Source of the DNA: Akkermansiaceae bacterium
GTDB lineage: Bacteria > Verrucomicrobiota > Verrucomicrobiia > Verrucomicrobiales > Akkermansiaceae
Assembly (NCBI GenBank): GCA_022510805.1
Contig: JAFLSS010000005.1
Location: 1 to 64,000, forward strand
Direction: 5' to 3'
DNA length: 64,000 nucleotides
This document shows, piece after piece, positions 51,689 to 58,800 of the stretch. Numbering within the stretch: position 1 is the first letter of the stretch; each line of letters starts with the position of its first letter. The position numbers and the translations under genes were made by a program. The notes below the pieces were generated by a model. That model had not been told where the DNA came from and did not search any database. It saw nothing but the letters and a program-made list of their open reading frames with translations.

Positions 51689-53011
51689 TCACGCCAGATC
51701 CCCCTGCAGCGCATCCCGGATACCGGCGGCCAGCGCGGCAAACATCTGCCGGATCTCCGGCTCCTCAATACAGAGCGGCGGCATGAGCACCAGCGTGTCA
51801 TGCGTGACCGGGCGCGTGAGCAAGCCGTGCGCGCGCATCGCCATGCAAGCCCGCTCCCCGGCGCGTGCATCTTGCGGGTAAGAAGAGCCATCTGCCCGCG
51901 TGATATCAATCCCCATCACCATGCCGCACTGGCGCACAGCTGCCACATGCGGCTCCGTGCAGCGCAGCTGCTCCGCCAACTCCGCCATGAGGGCCACCTT
52001 GGGCGGCAGCTTCTCAAGCACATGCTCCTGCTCAAACACATCCAAACTCGCCATAGCCGCCGCGCAGCCGATGGGGTGCGCCGTGAAGCTATGCCCGTAG
52101 TAGAAAGTCTTGTTCTCGCTGTACGCGCCCAAAAAGCGCTCATACACCGCCTCTGTCGTGAGACAAGCCGCCATGGGAGTATAACCCGCCGTGAGCCCCT
52201 TGGCGCAGCAGAGAAAATCCGGCGTCACCTCCTCATGCATGCAGGCAAACATCCTGCCCGTGCGGCCGAACCCCGTCATCACCTCATCGCAAATGAGATA
52301 AATCCCCTGCGCAGTGCAGAACTCACGCAGCTCACGCAGCAAGCCCTTGGGCCATGGCGTCATGCGGTTCACCCCTTGGATGATCGGCTCGATCACCACC
52401 CCGGCCAGCGTGTCCAAAAACTCCTGCGGCTTGGCGCGCAGCTCCTCCAGGCTGCGCACATGAGTCACCTCCATGCCAAAACCCCGGAAACGGCTGAAAA
52501 ACGTGCCCACCCCGCCCAGAGAAGCCGCGCCCATGGTGTCGCCGTGGTAGCAGTTGGCAAACGCGACAAAGTGGCGCCGCTGCTCGCGACCAGGCGTCTG
52601 CACACAGCTCTGAAAAGCCATCTTGAGCGCCGTCTCCACCGCCGTGGACCCATCATCCGAATAAAAGACACGCGTGAGGGTGCCGGCGGGGAAAAGCGCC
52701 ACCAGCCGCTCCGCCAGCGCCGAGGCCAAGCCATGCCCGAAGCCGAGGTAGGAACTGTGGCACAGCTTGGCCGCCTGGCGCTGCATGGCCTGCACAATGT
52801 GCGGGTGACAGTGGCCGTGGATATTGACCCAGATGGAGCTGTTGCCGTCGATATAACGGCGGCCGAGCGAATCTGTCAGCCACACGCCCCGGCCGGACTC
52901 CAGCATGAGCACCTCTGACTCCTTCCCCCAGAGCGCCTGCGGCGTGAACGGGTGCCAGCAGTGAGCTAAATCCTGCTGCACCCACTGTTGTGTTTGTTGG
53001 TGTGCGTCCAT
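51689..53011 (-). CDS. bioA: adenosylmethionine-8-amino-7-oxononanoate aminotransferase
   Basis: BioA uses SAM as amino donor to make 7,8-diaminopelargonate in biotin synthesis. The 440-residue PLP enzyme shows HCWHPFTPQALWGKESEV, MGAASLGGVGTFF, LICDEVMTGFGRTGRMFACMHEEV (PLP Asp), CCAKGLTAGYTPMAACL (Schiff-base Lys) and GHSFTAHPIGCAAAMASLDVFE. It starts 9 bp after the dnaB stop and is probably translated from the dnaB transcript. Together with bioG (5442) it shows that at least two biotin steps are present, but the genes are scattered. Confidence 0.95.
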   Translation of the reverse strand: MDAHQQTQQWVQQDLAHCWHPFTPQALWGKESEVLMLESGRGVWLTDSLGRRYIDGNSSIWVNIHGHCHPHIVQAMQRQAAKLCHSSYLGFGHGLASALAERLVALFPAGTLTRVFYSDDGSTAVETALKMAFQSCVQTPGREQRRHFVAFANCYHGDTMGAASLGGVGTFFSRFRGFGMEVTHVRSLEELRAKPQEFLDTLAGVVIEPIIQGVNRMTPWPKGLLRELREFCTAQGIYLICDEVMTGFGRTGRMFACMHEEVTPDFLCCAKGLTAGYTPMAACLTTEAVYERFLGAYSENKTFYYGHSFTAHPIGCAAAMASLDVFEQEHVLEKLPPKVALMAELAEQLRCTEPHVAAVRQCGMVMGIDITRADGSSYPQDARAGERACMAMRAHGLLTRPVTHDTLVLMPPLCIEEPEIRQMFAALAAGIRDALQGDLA

Positions 53012-53020
53012 AAATAAAAC

Positions 53021-54448
53021 TCAGGCCTCCTCACCCTCCGTCTCCTCACGCGGCTCAAAGCGCATGAGCTCTGCGCGGAAGTAGAGCGGGATATCGCCCG
53101 TGGGGCCATTGCGGTTTTTGGCGAGGATGAGCTTGGCCTCATCTCCCTTTTCCGCGCGCTCCTCATCATCCTCAGAATAGTAGGCAGAGCGGTAGAGCAG
53201 GCCGATCATATCCGCATCCTGCTCGATGGCGCCGGACTCACGCAGATCACTCATCATGGGCACACCCTTACTCTTGCCCGTGCGCGTCTCCGCGCTTCGG
53301 TTCAGCTGGGCCAGCACAATGATGGGCAGGTTGAGCTCCTTGGCCAGGCTTTTGAGGCCGCCGGAGATTTCGGCAATCTCACGCTCGCGGCTGTTTTGCG
53401 CCTGCTTGGTGTGAGAGCGCATGAGCTGCAGGTAGTCAATGCCGATGGCGCAGAGATCCGGGTGCTCCTTGCGGACGCGGCGCGCCTTGGCCCGCAGCTC
53501 GGAGATGGAGATGGCCGCCGTGTCATCTATCACCAGCTTACTGTTGTTGTATTCCTTGAAGGCGATGTTAAAGCGCTTCATGCTCTCCCTTGAGATCTGC
53601 GACTTCTGGCGGGCGAACTTCTGGCGGCTCACCCCGCTGCGCGCGTAGAGCAAGCGCTCCACCAGCTGCACGCTGGGCATTTCACAGGAGAAGACCAGCA
53701 CCGGCTTCTTGACCTCCAGCGCCAAGTGCTCGACTATGTTGAGCAGGAACGAGGTCTTGCCCATGGAGGGACGCGCGGCGATGACGAACAGATCACCCCC
53801 TTTCAGGCCGTTGATCTTGCGATCCAGCAGCGGGTAGCCCGTCGGGATGCCGAGCATATCCACATCCTCCGAGATCAGGCGCTCCATATTCGTGAGCGCC
53901 TGCATGAGATCCGCTTTCAAGCTCCACGTATTCGCCCCCACCGAACTCTGGCGCACACGCATCACCGCCTGCTCCGAATTGTCCAGCGCGGTGACAATCT
54001 CCGTGGCATCCGAGTGGCCATAAGCGGTAATCTCATTGGCCGCCATGATGAGGCTGCGGCGCAAGTATTTCTCGCGCACGATATCAAAATGGTGGTGGAA
54101 AAGCGCCGTAGAAGTGGCAAAGGAAAAGATCTCCACCAAGCCGGCGTGTCCACCCACAGACACGAGCTGCTTGCTGTCCTCAAGCTCCTGAGCCACAGAG
54201 GGCATATCGACCGGCTTGTTGCTCTCATAGCGCTCACGGAAGATATTCCAAAGAATGCGGTGCGCCGGCACGTAGAAAAAATCCTCCGTCATCCCCTCGG
54301 AAATACAATGGGAGATGATGTTGGTGGGATCCACCACCATCATGGATATCAGGCTTTTCTCCATGGTGGGCGCCTGCGGCATCACCACTATCTCACGCTC
54401 CGGCACTCCCTGCTTGAAATCCGGCACTTCTTTCTGTTCGCTACTCAT
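53021..54448 (-). CDS. dnaB: replicative DNA helicase DnaB
   Basis: DnaB unwinds the fork during replication. The 475-residue protein has the N-terminal helical domain (about 25-130), a linker and the RecA-like ATPase: Walker A LFVIAARPSMGKTSFLLNI near residue 225, FSCEMPSVQLVERLLYARSGV near 258, GIDYLQLMRS near 352, and the C-terminal ESGAIEQDADMIGLLYRSAYY and LAKNRNGPTG motifs. A promoter ends 18 nt before the ATG, with GAGGAG 8 nt upstream. bioA follows 9 bp downstream. Confidence 0.96.
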   Translation of the reverse strand: MSSEQKEVPDFKQGVPEREIVVMPQAPTMEKSLISMMVVDPTNIISHCISEGMTEDFFYVPAHRILWNIFRERYESNKPVDMPSVAQELEDSKQLVSVGGHAGLVEIFSFATSTALFHHHFDIVREKYLRRSLIMAANEITAYGHSDATEIVTALDNSEQAVMRVRQSSVGANTWSLKADLMQALTNMERLISEDVDMLGIPTGYPLLDRKINGLKGGDLFVIAARPSMGKTSFLLNIVEHLALEVKKPVLVFSCEMPSVQLVERLLYARSGVSRQKFARQKSQISRESMKRFNIAFKEYNNSKLVIDDTAAISISELRAKARRVRKEHPDLCAIGIDYLQLMRSHTKQAQNSREREIAEISGGLKSLAKELNLPIIVLAQLNRSAETRTGKSKGVPMMSDLRESGAIEQDADMIGLLYRSAYYSEDDEERAEKGDEAKLILAKNRNGPTGDIPLYFRAELMRFEPREETEGEEA

Positions 54449-54466
54449 AGGGGTTTCTCCTCAGGC

Positions 54467-54495
54467 AGTCTAGCAAAGCTCTGCTCATTTGGCAA
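54467..54495 (-). promoter_or_regulatory. promoter of dnaB-bioA
   Basis: On the minus strand TTGCCA, 17 nt, TAGACT. The -35 box overlaps the T-tract of the preceding pilT terminator. Predicted leader about 12 nt with GAGGAG. Confidence 0.6.
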
Positions 54496-54526
54496 GAAAG
54501 AACCGCGCGCTCCACCGAGCGCGCGG
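54491..54526 (-). terminator. intrinsic terminator of the pilT operon
   Basis: CCGCGCGCTC, loop CACC, GAGCGCGCGG is a perfect 10-bp stem. On the minus strand it is followed by TTCTTTCTTGCC. Confidence 0.7.
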
Positions 54527-54557
54527 CCCCATGCGACAAGCGGCAGCCTCCGCCGCA

Positions 54558-55655
54558 TCATGCCCCGCCGGCATTGGCCAGATCCGCCTGCTCCGGGGGA
54601 AGGAAATTCTTAAAGCGCGCTTTGTCGATGGCCTTCATGTAAGCCTCCATGGGGGACACCAGGCCCTGCTGCAGCTTCTGCCAGATGGCGTCATCCATGA
54701 ACTGCATGCCCATGCCCTTGCCGCTCACAATCACATCTGCCAGCTTTTGCGTGGCGCCCTCGCGGATGATGGCCGCCACCGCCGGCGTGGAGAACAGGAT
54801 CTCATTCACCGCTACACGCCCCGGCTTGTCACAGCGCTTCATGAGCAGCTGCGCCACCACGCCGCGCAGAGATCCCGCCAGCATCGTGCGCGCCTGCGCC
54901 TGCTGCTCAGCGGGGAACACGTCGATGATACGATCTATCGTCTTGCGGGCGTTGTTGGTGTGCAGCGTGCCGAAGACAAGCAGCCCCGTCTCCGCCGCCG
55001 TGAGCGCCAGCGAGATGGTCTCCAGATCGCGCATCTCACCCACGAGCACAATATCCGTATCCTCACGCAGTGAGGCGCGCAACCCATCGGCAAACGTGGG
55101 GCAGTTGGTCGGCACCTCACGCTGGGTGATGATGCTCTTTTTGGAGGGGTGCACGAACTCGATGGGCTCTTCCACCGTGATGATATGGCGCGAGTAATGG
55201 GTGTTGATATAGTCGATGAGCGCCGCGAGGGTGGTGGATTTGCCGGAGCCTGTGGGGCCGGTGACAAGCACGAGTCCTGCGCGCATATCCGCCAGGCGCT
55301 TGATCTGCTCGGGCACATTGAGCTGCTCAAGGGTGAGGATCTTGGTGGGGATCAAGCGGAAGACACAGCAGTACCCGCGCTGCTGCTTCATGAAGTTCGA
55401 GCGGAAGCGGGATTTCTCATCCATCTCATACGCGAAATCCGCATCTCCGCCCTCCTCAAAAATCTTCCAAAGCTTCGGCGGGCAGATCGGCTGCATGAGC
55501 TCCACCATATCCTCATGCGTGAGGATATGATCATTGATCGCCTCAATATCGCCATGCACGCGCATCTTGGCCGGCTGCCCCTCTGAGAGGTGCAAGTCCG
55601 AGCCGCCCTGCTCTACCAGCAGGCGGAAATATTCGTGGATTTTGGGTTCGTCCAT
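54558..55655 (-). CDS. pilT: type IV pilus retraction ATPase PilT
   Basis: PilT powers pilus retraction and twitching. The 365-residue protein has the PAS-like N-domain (SDLHLSEGQPAKMRVHGDIEAI near residue 19), Walker A VTGPTGSGKSTTLAALIDYIN at about 133-140, the Asp box ITVEEPIEFVHPSKKSIITQREV, Walker B LREDTDIVLVGEMRDLETISLALTAAETGLLVFGTLHTN and the His box. It follows the second PilT-like gene by 63 bp and ends before a strong terminator. The pair forms one operon. Confidence 0.95.
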   Translation of the reverse strand: MDEPKIHEYFRLLVEQGGSDLHLSEGQPAKMRVHGDIEAINDHILTHEDMVELMQPICPPKLWKIFEEGGDADFAYEMDEKSRFRSNFMKQQRGYCCVFRLIPTKILTLEQLNVPEQIKRLADMRAGLVLVTGPTGSGKSTTLAALIDYINTHYSRHIITVEEPIEFVHPSKKSIITQREVPTNCPTFADGLRASLREDTDIVLVGEMRDLETISLALTAAETGLLVFGTLHTNNARKTIDRIIDVFPAEQQAQARTMLAGSLRGVVAQLLMKRCDKPGRVAVNEILFSTPAVAAIIREGATQKLADVIVSGKGMGMQFMDDAIWQKLQQGLVSPMEAYMKAIDKARFKNFLPPEQADLANAGGA

Positions 55656-55718
55656 ATGGGGGAAAGAGGAGAAAAGGTGTGTGTGTAAGTAAAAGAAAAA
55701 AGGGAGGGGGGGGGCAGA

Positions 55719-57122
55719 TCAAGCGGCAGGGGGCTCCGGGTGATCCTGGAGGAAGCGCTCCATCGTCACTTTATCCGTGGCGCGCGTGTTGCACTCCTCA
55801 GCGCTGATCACGCCATCGAGGTAGAGCTGCTGGAGCGAGTCATCCATGAGGCGCATCCCCTGCGCCTTGCCGGTCTGAATCAAGCCGGGGATCATGAAGG
55901 TCTTGCCCTCGCGGATGCAGTTGGCCACAGCCGCCGTATTCACCAGCATCTCAAGCGCCATCACGCGCCCGGTGCCGTCTTTCTTCGGCACCAGCTGCTG
56001 AGAAAGCACGCCGCGCAGGGACTCCGACACCATGATGCGGATGTGCTCCCGCTCTTCCACCGGGAAGGCGTCCAGAATACGGTCAATGGTGCGGGAGGCA
56101 GAGCCTGTGTGCAGCGTGCCGAGCACCAAGTGCCCCGTCTCTGCCGCCGTGAGCGCCAGCGAGATGGTCTCCAGATTGCGCATCTCACCCACCATGAGCA
56201 CATCCGGGTCCTCACGCAGAGCTGCGCGCAGCGCCCGCCCGAACGACTCCGTATGCTTGTGTACCTCACGCTGGTTCACCTGGCAGCCCTTGGGCTCAAA
56301 CACCGCCTCGATGGGGTCTTCGAGGGTGATGATGTGGTCATGCCGGTCCTCATTGATAAACTGAATGATGCTCGAGAGCGTGGTGGACTTGCCGGAGCCC
56401 ACAGCGCCGGTGACAAGGATGAGCCCGTTGGTAAAGCGCGTCAGCGGCACGACATACTCCTCCGGGAGGTTGATTTCTTTCATCGTGCGGATGCTGCTGT
56501 TGATGATGCGGTAGCAGATGTCATAACCGAGGCGCTGCTGCACCACCGAAGCGCGGTAGCGCCCGTGCTCATTCGCATAGGCGAAATCCACATCCCCCAT
56601 CTCCTTGAGGCGCGCCCACTCTTCCTCACCCAAGAAGCTTTCGGCCAGCGCCTGCGTGTCGTTGCGGGTGAGCGTGGGGGCGCCCTCCCAGATGGGCTGC
56701 AGCAGGCCGTGGCGGCGCCACGATGGCGGGCAGGCCGAGGGGAGGTGTATATCTGAGCAGCCGCAGTCCAGCCCCTGCTGCAGGTAGGCATCCACATGCA
56801 GCCAGAGCATCACGATGAGATAGCCGGCTTCTTGGACATAGAGGTAGAGGTGGAACTTGCCGTAGGGGCTGTCGGTGATGAAGTCCAGCGCACCCTGCTC
56901 CGCCAGCGCCGCGCGCTGCTCCTCTGTTGTGCAGCTCCGCACCAGGGTCTCCATCTCCTCTGCGGAGAACGCGCCGGCGTCCTCCGACACAGGGGTGTAA
57001 GCCGCTGCGCTCATCTTGAACGGCTGGAGCCCGGCGCCCAGATACATGGTGGGGCTCGTGTTCTCACGCGCCAGCTTCATGTATTGCTCCAGATCAGAGT
57101 AAATATGTAATTTTTCGCTCAT
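55719..57122 (-). CDS. PilT-like ATPase with duplicated N-terminal domain
   Basis: The 467-residue ATPase is about 100 residues longer than PilT. Its ATPase core is intact: Walker A LVTGAVGSGKSTTLSSII at about 239-247 (GAVGSGKST instead of GPTGSGKST), ITLEDPIEAVFEPKGCQVNQREV, LREDPDVLMVGEMRNLETISLALTAAETGHLVLGTLHTGSASRTIDR. Residues ~112-210 form the usual PilT N-domain (CGCSDIHLPSACPPSW, DVDFAYANEHGRYRASVV). Residues ~11-110 look like a second, diverged copy (ALDFITDSPYGKFHLYLYV aligns with the same part). It is probably a PilU-like accessory retraction ATPase, first gene of the pilT operon. Confidence 0.88.
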   Translation of the reverse strand: MSEKLHIYSDLEQYMKLARENTSPTMYLGAGLQPFKMSAAAYTPVSEDAGAFSAEEMETLVRSCTTEEQRAALAEQGALDFITDSPYGKFHLYLYVQEAGYLIVMLWLHVDAYLQQGLDCGCSDIHLPSACPPSWRRHGLLQPIWEGAPTLTRNDTQALAESFLGEEEWARLKEMGDVDFAYANEHGRYRASVVQQRLGYDICYRIINSSIRTMKEINLPEEYVVPLTRFTNGLILVTGAVGSGKSTTLSSIIQFINEDRHDHIITLEDPIEAVFEPKGCQVNQREVHKHTESFGRALRAALREDPDVLMVGEMRNLETISLALTAAETGHLVLGTLHTGSASRTIDRILDAFPVEEREHIRIMVSESLRGVLSQQLVPKKDGTGRVMALEMLVNTAAVANCIREGKTFMIPGLIQTGKAQGMRLMDDSLQQLYLDGVISAEECNTRATDKVTMERFLQDHPEPPAA

Positions 57123-57147
57123 ATCACAGGTGTCAGGTTACATGTTT

Positions 57148-57176
57148 ACCATACTGCGGGTGAGTTGGCGAGTTAA
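57148..57176 (-). promoter_or_regulatory. promoter of the PilT-like/pilT operon
   Basis: On the minus strand TTAACT, 17 nt, TATGGT; leader about 19 nt. Confidence 0.45.
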
Positions 57177-57206
57177 AAATGCGGGCTCTCAGCACAGCGC
57201 GGCGGC

Positions 57207-58091
57207 TCAAGCCCCTTGTGTGAGCTGGCGGCAGGCTTTCACCGTGTTGGCCATGAGCATGGCGATGGTCATGGGCCCCACACCGCCGGGCACCGGCGTG
57301 ATGGCCGAGCACTTCTCGCTCACGCCGGCGTAGTCCACATCACCCACGATGCGGTAACCGCGCGGCCGCGTCGCGTCCTCCACGCGGTTGATCCCCACAT
57401 CCAGCACCACTGCGCCGGGCTTGACAAAGTCCGCCTTCACCATCTCCGGGCGCCCCACAGCCGCCACGATGATATCCGCCGTGCGGCAGAGTGCCGGCAG
57501 ATCCGCCGTGCGCGAATGCGCGATGGTGACAGTGGCATTTGCCTGCTTGCTCACGAGGAGGTGCGCCATGGGCTTGCCCACAATCATGCTGCGGCCGATG
57601 ACCACCGCATGCTTCCCCTGCGTGGGGATGTTGTACGCCTTGAGCAGCTCCATGCAGCCCAGCGGCGTGCACGGCACAAAACCCGTGGCGTCCTCCAGCA
57701 CCAGCTTCGCCACATTCACCGGGTGAAAGCCATCCACATCCTTGCGCGGGTCGATGTTCAGGATCACCGCCTCCTCATCAATATGCGGCGGCGGCGGGCT
57801 CTGCACCAGGATGCCGTGGATGCGCGGGTCAGCATTGAGCCGGTGTATCAGCTCCACCAGCTCCTCCTGTGAGGTCTCGGCCGGCAGCGCCCACTTCTGA
57901 GAGTAGATCCCCAACTCCTCACACGCTTTGACCTTGGAGTTCACATACACCTGCGAGGCCGGGTCCTCACCCACCAGCACCACTGCCAGCCCCGGCGTGT
58001 GGCCGGCCTGCGTCAGCGCTGCAATCTCCTGCTTCAGGCCCTCGCGCACGCGCGATGCCACTTCTTTGCCATCAATGATTGTCGTTGCCAT
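57207..58091 (-). CDS. folD: bifunctional methylene-THF dehydrogenase/cyclohydrolase
   Basis: FolD interconverts 5,10-methylene- and 10-formyl-tetrahydrofolate using NADP. With start [19 protein letters not shown] at 58091 it has 294 residues. Motifs: [16 protein letters not shown] with the catalytic Lys, [48 protein letters not shown] (cofactor site) and [15 protein letters not shown], then [20 protein letters not shown]. It follows the acyltransferase by 23 bp but has its own promoter 8 nt before the ATG. Confidence 0.96.
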   Translation of the reverse strand: MATTIIDGKEVASRVREGLKQEIAALTQAGHTPGLAVVLVGEDPASQVYVNSKVKACEELGIYSQKWALPAETSQEELVELIHRLNADPRIHGILVQSPPPPHIDEEAVILNIDPRKDVDGFHPVNVAKLVLEDATGFVPCTPLGCMELLKAYNIPTQGKHAVVIGRSMIVGKPMAHLLVSKQANATVTIAHSRTADLPALCRTADIIVAAVGRPEMVKADFVKPGAVVLDVGINRVEDATRPRGYRIVGDVDYAGVSEKCSAITPVPGGVGPMTIAMLMANTVKACRQLTQGA

Positions 58092-58099
58092 ATAATCGG

Positions 58100-58128
58100 A
58101 TGATATGAGGGTTCTTATTCCGTGCCCA
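58100..58128 (-). promoter_or_regulatory. promoter of folD, short-leader type
   Basis: On the minus strand TGGGCA, 17 nt, TATCAT, 8 nt before the ATG. The -35 box is only a 4/6 match and lies within the end of the upstream gene. Confidence 0.4.
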
Positions 58129-58753
58129 GCGCCTCCTCGAGCCGCGCGCACCAGGCCGCCAGCTCCTCCTCGCTCAGATCAGGCGGCACGCAGAGGGGCT
58201 CTGCCGTGGTGCTCAGCTCGACACGTGAGAAGGGCATGGGGATAAAGAAGCGGTCCCATGAGCGCACGCGGTAGGCGCATGAGTATTTGATGCGCAGGGG
58301 CACGATGGGCACCCCGCTCATGGAGGCCAGCTTGATGACGCCCGGGTGGCAGCGGTAGCGCGGGCCTTTGGGGCCATCCGGGGTGATGCACATGCTGCAC
58401 CCCTCACGCAGCTCACGCATCATATCCAAGAAGCCGGCAGCCCCGCGGCGGCGGCTCGACCCGCGCACCGTGCGCATGCCGTAATCGCGCGCCACTGTTG
58501 TGAGCATGGTGCCATCCTTGCTGGCGCTGGTCAGCATGCTCATGGGCACCTCACCGCGCAGCACGTAGCGGTACACAAAGCATGGGACAAAAATGCGGTT
58601 GTGCCACAGCGCGACGATGGCCTGATTCTTCTTCAAAAACGCAGACTTCTCATCCACGCGGCGCCGGAGGGTGGCGCATACCAGCGTCATCAGCAACCAC
58701 ACAATGTGCCCTAAGGGGCGTGTCCACCACTTCTGCCGCGTCTCGCTTCCCAT
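58115..58753 (-). CDS. DUF374 lysophospholipid acyltransferase-family protein
   Basis: The 212-residue protein resembles the DUF374 group of LPLAT-type acyltransferases: an N-terminal hydrophobic segment, [16 protein letters not shown] near residue 47 (the HX4 region), [37 protein letters not shown] near 77-110, [14 protein letters not shown]-type [20 protein letters not shown] near 118, and GVPIVPLRI near 145. It is probably peripheral on the inner membrane and involved in lipid or lipid A acylation. folD follows 23 bp downstream. Confidence 0.85.
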   Translation of the reverse strand: MGSETRQKWWTRPLGHIVWLLMTLVCATLRRRVDEKSAFLKKNQAIVALWHNRIFVPCFVYRYVLRGEVPMSMLTSASKDGTMLTTVARDYGMRTVRGSSRRRGAAGFLDMMRELREGCSMCITPDGPKGPRYRCHPGVIKLASMSGVPIVPLRIKYSCAYRVRSWDRFFIPMPFSRVELSTTAEPLCVPPDLSEEELAAWCARLEEALGTE

Positions 58754-58800
58754 AGGTCCCTCTGTGAAAGTGTGTGAGTAGGTGTTGCTTGCCTGCGGGC

